Source of the DNA: Sphingomonas sp.
GTDB lineage: Bacteria > Pseudomonadota > Alphaproteobacteria > Sphingomonadales > Sphingomonadaceae
Assembly (NCBI RefSeq): GCF_019749955.1
Contig: NZ_JAIEPC010000047.1
Coordinates: 1-52,402 of the forward strand
Direction of reading: 5' to 3'
Length of the DNA stretch: 52,402 nucleotides
Below, piece after piece: positions 48,171 through 52,402 of the stretch. Numbering within the stretch: position 1 is the stretch's first letter; each line of letters begins with the position of its first letter. The notes beneath the pieces are model-generated. The model was not told where the DNA came from. It saw only the letters and a program-made list of their open reading frames with translations, and searched no databases. The translations under genes were made by a program, and so were the position numbers.

Positions 48171-48577
48171 TCGGCGCGATGAAATCGCTGTTTCCCAATG
48201 TCGCCGAGACGCAAGGCGTGATCGTGCGCGTGTCGGTGAGCTATCTGCCCGAGCAGAGCGAGCCACGTCGCGGCCGCTGGTTCTGGGCCTATCATGTGCG
48301 CATCGAGAATGAAGGCCCAGTCGCGGTCCAGCTACTGACGCGGCATTGGGTGATCACCGACGGTCGGGGTCTCCGCCATTCGGTCGAGGGCGAAGGTGTG
48401 GTCGGCGAACAGCCGCAAATCGCCCCCGGCGCGAGCTTCGATTATGTCTCGGGCTGCCCCTTGCAGACACCAACCGGCTCGATGCAGGGCAGCTATCACA
48501 TGATCGGCGCCGATGGATCGGCGTTCGACGTCGACATCCCCAAATTCGCGCTGATTGCGCCTGCCGTCGCGAGCTGA
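48167..48577 (+). CDS. apaG: ApaG-domain protein
   Basis: A 136-residue protein made almost entirely of an ApaG/DUF525 fibronectin-like domain: VIVRVSVSYLPEQSEPRRGR, FWAYHVRIENEGPVAVQLLT, HWVITDGRGLRHSVEGEGVV, GEQPQIAPGASFDYVSGCPL. Its role is not firmly established (linked to Co2+/Mg2+ efflux in Salmonella and to diadenosine polyphosphates by its neighbours elsewhere). The ATG overlaps the metZ stop; Met at 48179 is an alternative start. Confidence 0.95.
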   Translation: MIGAMKSLFPNVAETQGVIVRVSVSYLPEQSEPRRGRWFWAYHVRIENEGPVAVQLLTRHWVITDGRGLRHSVEGEGVVGEQPQIAPGASFDYVSGCPLQTPTGSMQGSYHMIGADGSAFDVDIPKFALIAPAVAS

Positions 48578-48583
48578 CGCCCG

Positions 48584-49375
48584 ATGAAGCGCACGCATCT
48601 CCCGCTCAATGGTCTGCGCGTGCTCGACGCCGCCGCGCGCCACCTTAGCTTTACCCGCGCAGCCGACGAGCTGGCGGTGACCCCTGCCGCCGTCGGTCAG
48701 CAGATTCGCGCGCTTGAGGATACACTCGGCGTCGTGCTGTTCCGCCGCACCACCAAGGGGCTCGAACTGACGCCCGAGGCCGAGGCGGGGCTCGCCGCGT
48801 TACGCCACGGGCTGCTCCAGTTCGAGGAATCGGTGCGCGCGATGCAGGCCGGACAATCGAGCAAGTCGCTGACGATTGCAGCGCCGCGCGACCTGACCGA
48901 GAAGTGGTTGCTGCCGCGCCTCGCCGAAATCGCGCATCAGGACCGCGAGCTGCGGTTCGCGCTGGTCAATGCCGACGAAGTGATCGATTTCACCGAAGCC
49001 AATCTCGACCTCGCGATCCGCTGGGGCGAAGGGCCGGGCGAGCATGAGGGCGAATCGCTCGAATCCGAAGGCATGGTCACGGTCGAGCGGCCGGGTGGTG
49101 GCGCCGACACGCGCATTTCCTGGCCAGGGTGCCTCAATGACCCCGAAGTGTCGCTGGTCCGCGTGGGCGATGCCGGGTTGGCGCTCGACGCCGCAGCGGC
49201 CGGTATCGGCCGTGCGACGGTGCCCGAGCTGCTGGCGCGCGCCGACATCGTGTCGGGCCGCGTCACGGTGATCGGCGACCCCAAACCCTATCGGCTCGGC
49301 TATTGGCTGGTCGCCCCGCTGCCGCAGTGGCGGCAGAAGAAAGTCAAAGCGCTGGTGGAGGCGCTCTGCGCGTGA
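48584..49375 (+). CDS. LysR-type transcriptional regulator (GcvA-like), short
   Basis: A 263-residue LTTR. The DNA-binding helix-turn-helix is LRVLDAAARHLSFTRAADEL and VTPAAVGQQIRALEDTLG; the effector domain begins about residue 90 (KSLTIAAPRDLTEKWLLPRL). It is about 35 residues shorter than typical GcvA, with the middle of the effector domain (residues about 155-185) condensed: WGEGPGEHEGESLESEGMVT leads quickly to LNDPEVSLVRVGD. Target unknown. Overlaps the GNAT gene by 4 bp. Confidence 0.88.
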   Translation: MKRTHLPLNGLRVLDAAARHLSFTRAADELAVTPAAVGQQIRALEDTLGVVLFRRTTKGLELTPEAEAGLAALRHGLLQFEESVRAMQAGQSSKSLTIAAPRDLTEKWLLPRLAEIAHQDRELRFALVNADEVIDFTEANLDLAIRWGEGPGEHEGESLESEGMVTVERPGGGADTRISWPGCLNDPEVSLVRVGDAGLALDAAAAGIGRATVPELLARADIVSGRVTVIGDPKPYRLGYWLVAPLPQWRQKKVKALVEALCA

Positions 49376-49902
49376 ACGATCGGTTCGAAAGTGCGCGGCT
49401 GACGATGCGGCCACAATCGATCGACGATGCCGAGGCCCTGTTCGAGCCGTTGTCGGACATCGATCTGATGCGATATTGGTCGAGCGGACCGCATGAGACG
49501 GTCGAGCAGACGCGCATCTATCTGAGCGACCGGGTAGGCGACCCCAAATGGCGTGGCTGGACGATCGCGCCGAAAGGGGATGGCCGCGCGATCGGCACGC
49601 TCGGGGCAGGCGAAGTGCGTCCCGGCGTGGTCGAGATCGGCTATCTGCTCGCCCGGCCGCACTGGGGGCAAGGGCTGGCGCGCGAAGCGGTTACCCGGTT
49701 GCTCGATCTGCTGTTCGTCGAGGAGGGTTGGCGCCGCGCCTGCGCCGATACCGATCCTGCCAATGAAGCATCGAACAATCTGCTCCGGACACTCGGCTTC
49801 ACGCTCGAGGGGCGCTTACGCGGCGAATGGGAAACGCATATCGGCGTGCGCGACAGCTTCATCTGGGGGCTGCTGCGCGAGGAATGGCCCGCGCAGCGCT
49901 GA
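49372..49902 (+). CDS. GNAT acetyltransferase, RimJ/RimL-like
   Basis: A 176-residue GNAT protein with FESARLTMRPQSIDDAEALF, the acetyl-CoA loop YLLARPHWGQGLAREAVTRL (Q-G-L-A pattern), and ADTDPANEASNNLLRTLGFT. Substrate unknown (RimJ/L relatives acetylate protein N-termini or amines). GTG 49372 overlaps the LysR gene stop; the frame upstream of it is a shadow. Confidence 0.9.
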   Translation: MNDRFESARLTMRPQSIDDAEALFEPLSDIDLMRYWSSGPHETVEQTRIYLSDRVGDPKWRGWTIAPKGDGRAIGTLGAGEVRPGVVEIGYLLARPHWGQGLAREAVTRLLDLLFVEEGWRRACADTDPANEASNNLLRTLGFTLEGRLRGEWETHIGVRDSFIWGLLREEWPAQR

Positions 49903-50038
49903 TCGTATCGATGTTGTTGACAGGGTTCCCAGTCGGATGTGGCGCTCTATTGTACGCGCTGAAACGTCAGAAGCATGAAAGGCAGATCGAGTCGTCGACA
50001 AGATCGTTAGTCCGTGCGCCATTCCACCGAGCAGTGCG

Positions 50039-50521
50039 TTGGACCGCGCGCTGATCGAACGCGCGTATTTCTGGGATTCCTATCGCGCGCGTTTGGCCCA
50101 TCGGCCAGCGACGATGGTCGATATCTTCTTTGCCCTATTCGGCCACCATCCGGGCTGGATCAAAGCATTGCTGATCGTGCGAAACAAGGTTGCGGGCTGG
50201 GGCGGCCTTGAGGCGCCCACGGTGTCGGAAATCGCCGATCCCAGTCGCAAGACCCATTACGCTGTCGGCGACAAAATCGGGCCGTGGCCAATTTTCGTCC
50301 TGGCTGATGACGAACTCATTGCGGGCCGCGACAACAAGCATCTGGATTTCCGACTTTCGTTGCTGCGGGTCGATGATGGCGGCGCCCCAAGCGTTGTCGT
50401 TTCCACGATCTGCACGGTTCATAACCTGTTTGGAAGAATCTATCTGACCTTCATCATTCCCTTTCACAAATGGGGCGTGAAGCTGTTGATTCTGAGAGCA
50501 ATATCCTCCGGTCGGCTCTAG
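50039..50521 (+). CDS. DUF2867-family protein with uncertain start
   Basis: A 160-residue protein matching DUF2867: FWDSYRARLAHRPATMVDIF, ALFGHHPGWIKALLIVRNKV, YAVGDKIGPWPIFV, and DNKHLDFRLSLLRVDD, ending in CTVHNLFGRIYLTFIIPFHKW. Some family members lie in longer SRPBCC-type or NAD-binding proteins. The conserved-looking stretch IVSPCAIPPSSALDRA precedes the only usable NTG codon (TTG at 50039), so either TTG or a rarer start further upstream is used, or the 5' end has been altered. Weakly GC-rich compared with the rest. Confidence 0.78.
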   Translation: MDRALIERAYFWDSYRARLAHRPATMVDIFFALFGHHPGWIKALLIVRNKVAGWGGLEAPTVSEIADPSRKTHYAVGDKIGPWPIFVLADDELIAGRDNKHLDFRLSLLRVDDGGAPSVVVSTICTVHNLFGRIYLTFIIPFHKWGVKLLILRAISSGRL

Positions 50522-50578
50522 TCGACCGGCGCGCCGGGCAGCGTTGGCGCGCGACGGAGGATCACGAACCGATCGCCG

Positions 50579-51658
50579 CTACCCAATCGTCAGCCGCTGC
50601 ACCTCGGTGCCGATTGCATAGACGTGCCGCTTCTTGCCGTCGGCGACCACGCGGAACTTGTTGGCGGCGCGGGCGACGGGGGCGGGCGCGAATGTCTTGC
50701 CGCCGTCCTTGGTCTCGAACCCGCCAACCATCGTACCGACCCAGCCGCGTTGTTCGTCGATAAAGCCGATTCCGAACTGGCGCGCCTTGGCTTCCATCAC
50801 CATCGGCAGCTCGGTCCAGCTCTTCCCGCCGTCGACGGTCTTGACGATCAACTGCTGCGCGCGGGCGGGATCATAGCTCTGGACGGTCGCATAGCCGACC
50901 TTGGCGTTCACGAACGACGCCTTCCAGATCAGCTCGGCGGCGCGGCCCGATTTATACACCGGCGTCCAGCTCTTGCCGCCGTCGACTGTACGCAGGATCA
51001 GCCCTTCGGTGCTCGCGGCATCGCGGCTGGTCGACGCGAAGATCAGCCCGGTCTGCTCGTCGAAGAATTTGATGTCGAGGATCATCCCGGCCTGCGCGGT
51101 CAGATCGCTGACCGACCAGCTCTTGCCACCGTCGGTCGAGCGCAGCAGTCCGGTCGGCCCGCCGACGCGCCCCGCCGCATGGACGACAACGCGCGGTTCG
51201 AGCTTGCCCTGATAGATGCGCTGCGTCTTCAGCACGTCGATCGCGCAGACGCCGACAATGGTCTTGCCGCCCAGCTCCGCCGGGGTCCAGGTGACGCCGC
51301 CATCGTCGGTGCGATAGAGCGGCGTGGTATCGGTGACACCCGGATAATAATCCGTGCCGACATTGCCGATGAAGCCGGTGTTCGCATCGACGAAGCCGAG
51401 CGCGCGGATGAATGTGCCGGGCTTGCTCGCGACCTTCGCCCAGCTCGCGCCGCCGTCGGTGGTGCGGAACAAATCGCCCTTGCCGGTGCCATACCAGCCG
51501 TGCAGCGGATCGGCGAAGCTGATGTCGTCGCGCTTGCCGGGATAGGCCTCGGTCGGGAGTTTCTCCCAGCCTGGTTCGGCGGTGCCGGCGCCGATCAAGG
51601 GCACAGCAGCGAGCGCCGCGCCCGCCGTCATCACGTCACGACGATTCAGTTGGATCAC
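50579..51658 (-). CDS. Exported BNR/Ycf48-like beta-propeller protein
   Basis: A 359-residue protein with an N-terminal export sequence containing NRRDVMTAGAALAAVPLIGAG (possible Tat signal). Repeated Asp-box motifs (TDGGASW, TDDGGVTW, TDGGKSW, VDGGKSW twice, DGGKTF) show a beta-propeller of the sortilin/Ycf48 type. Start: the upstream ATG at 51673 lies in the ribosome site itself (GGAGGAGAAGG), which is optimally placed for GTG 51658, giving MIQLNRRDV. It may be a secreted hydrolase-like or assembly factor; nothing in the sequence identifies a substrate. Confidence 0.85.
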   Translation of the reverse strand: MIQLNRRDVMTAGAALAAVPLIGAGTAEPGWEKLPTEAYPGKRDDISFADPLHGWYGTGKGDLFRTTDGGASWAKVASKPGTFIRALGFVDANTGFIGNVGTDYYPGVTDTTPLYRTDDGGVTWTPAELGGKTIVGVCAIDVLKTQRIYQGKLEPRVVVHAAGRVGGPTGLLRSTDGGKSWSVSDLTAQAGMILDIKFFDEQTGLIFASTSRDAASTEGLILRTVDGGKSWTPVYKSGRAAELIWKASFVNAKVGYATVQSYDPARAQQLIVKTVDGGKSWTELPMVMEAKARQFGIGFIDEQRGWVGTMVGGFETKDGGKTFAPAPVARAANKFRVVADGKKRHVYAIGTEVQRLTIG

Positions 51659-51823
51659 GACCTTCTCCTCCATGCACTGAAGGTGTGTTATTAACGCGCC
51701 ACGGCAACGTCAATCTGGTGAGCGTGCGCAACCGACGACTGCGCGTGCCCTCTCGGCCCATGTAACCTTTGCCGCCGCCGTCGCGAAAGCCCGGGCAATC
51801 GTTTCGAAATCTGGGGGCTTGCC

Positions 51824-52288
51824 ATGTCCAATCGTTATCCGGTGCCGTCCACCGACAGCGCCATCGCCGCGCTGCGCTGGGCGCTCGTTTTCATTTTCCT
51901 GTTCTTCGGCATCGCGAAATTCGCGCAGTACGAAGCCGAGGGCGTTGCGCGGATCGCCAGCCAATATCCGCTGTTTGCGTGGATGTACCCGCTCTGGGGG
52001 CCGCGCGTGGCGAGCAACGTGATCGGTACGATCGAACTCGCGACGGCCGCCGCGCTCGCGCTCGGCGCGTTCTCGCCGCGCATCAGCGTGATCGGCGGGC
52101 TGATGGGCATGGCGACGTTCCTCATCACGCTCAGCTTCACGCTTGGCGTGCCGCTGTGGGAGGAAGGCTATGGCTTCCCCTTTATCGGATCGCTCGCGCA
52201 ATTCCTGTTCAAGGATGCCGGACTGCTCGCGGGCTGCTACGCGATTGCGGTGTTTTCGGCGCGCAAGGCAGGGTTGGCACGGGCCTAA
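51824..52288 (+). CDS. DUF417-family (YkgB/RclC-like) membrane protein
   Basis: A 154-residue membrane protein with four helices. LRWALVFIFLFFGIAKFAQY then EAEGVARIASQYPLFAWMYP is the DUF417 N-terminus, followed by NVIGTIELATAAALALGAFS and TFLITLSFTLGVPLW. E. coli RclC, a member, is part of the reactive-chlorine response; the role here is unproven. The 165-bp gap before it holds no recognisable repeat. Confidence 0.88.
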   Translation: MSNRYPVPSTDSAIAALRWALVFIFLFFGIAKFAQYEAEGVARIASQYPLFAWMYPLWGPRVASNVIGTIELATAAALALGAFSPRISVIGGLMGMATFLITLSFTLGVPLWEEGYGFPFIGSLAQFLFKDAGLLAGCYAIAVFSARKAGLARA

Positions 52289-52291
52289 TCG

Positions 52292-52402
52292 TCAGGCGTC
52301 GATCGCATCCTCCTCGACCCGCGCCGCATTTTCCTGGATGAAGGTGAAGCGGTGGGCGGGGTTGGTGCCCATCAGCCGGTCGACGAGATCCTTCACCAGC
52401 GC
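52292..52402 (-). CDS. C-terminus of type IIA topoisomerase B subunit, probably ParE (partial)
   Basis: The visible 36 codons encode ALVKDLVDRLMGTNPAHRFT then FIQENAARVEEDAIDA and the stop, matching the end of the GyrB/ParE family (LMG-xPxxRFxFIQ-NA). The ending DAIDA resembles ParE of sphingomonads more than GyrB, which usually ends in LDV-type sequence; this is not decisive. The gene runs off the right edge of the window. Confidence 0.8.
   Translation of the reverse strand, partial: ALVKDLVDRLMGTNPAHRFTFIQENAARVEEDAIDA

Noticed and set aside
49884..50054. Short frame starting MARAALIVSMLLTGFPVGC with lipobox-like end
   Set aside because: Overlaps the GNAT gene end, lacks a convincing ribosome site, and its C-terminal half (Arg/Ser-rich) does not look like a protein; possible but not supported.

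Overview
The window is high-GC, gene-dense DNA from an alphaproteobacterium, most likely a Sphingomonas-like member of the Sphingomonadales. This rests on three things: the suf order B-C-D-S-DUF59-A, an F0-only ATP synthase operon (I, a, c, b', b) without F1 genes, and a dnaK promoter of the alphaproteobacterial RpoH type. No rRNA, tRNA, CRISPR array, intact insertion sequence or prophage was seen.

Layout. 1-5.6 kb is the SUF iron-sulfur operon: sufB tail, an inserted DUF559 nuclease-like gene and an orphan ORF, sufC, sufD, sufS, a DUF59 protein, sufA, then a chloramphenicol-phosphotransferase-like kinase. 5.6-16 kb holds acyl-CoA and leucine catabolism (MaoC hydratase, DECR2-like reductase, both methylcrotonyl-CoA carboxylase subunits, isovaleryl-CoA dehydrogenase), interrupted by a second DUF559 gene and flanked by an M13 peptidase and an amino-acid permease. 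18-27 kb has aconitase, an indoleamine-2,3-dioxygenase-like gene, a PCu(A)C copper chaperone and dnaK-dnaJ. 27-32 kb has two tandem HD-GYP paralogues, purB and radC. 32-38.8 kb has the ydbH-ynbE-ydbL envelope operon and the F0 genes. 39-52 kb has uvrC, a glycan-type block (deacetylase, FemAB/GNAT-like protein, recO, GT2-GtrA), a small XRE/membrane-protein pair, a PMT-type mannosyltransferase, metZ-apaG, regulators and acetyltransferases, and the tail of a type II topoisomerase B subunit.

Most striking is the first 26 kb, which carries at least five families of palindromic repeats; the second half has almost none. Both DUF559 genes lie between inverted copies of palindromic repeats, each of a different family. 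The first is also bracketed by two copies of the sufB 3' end that differ at 12 of 51 bases yet encode the same 16 residues. Other palindromes have entered reading frames without breaking them: sufC has about 40 extra residues from a full palindrome, and the carboxylase beta subunit carries one arm of the same family. Another palindrome sits at the start of sufD. Together these suggest a nuclease-associated palindromic-repeat system, comparable in concept to REP/RAYT, and a Rickettsia-palindromic-element-like process that adds peptides to essential proteins. Both are inferences from this one window.
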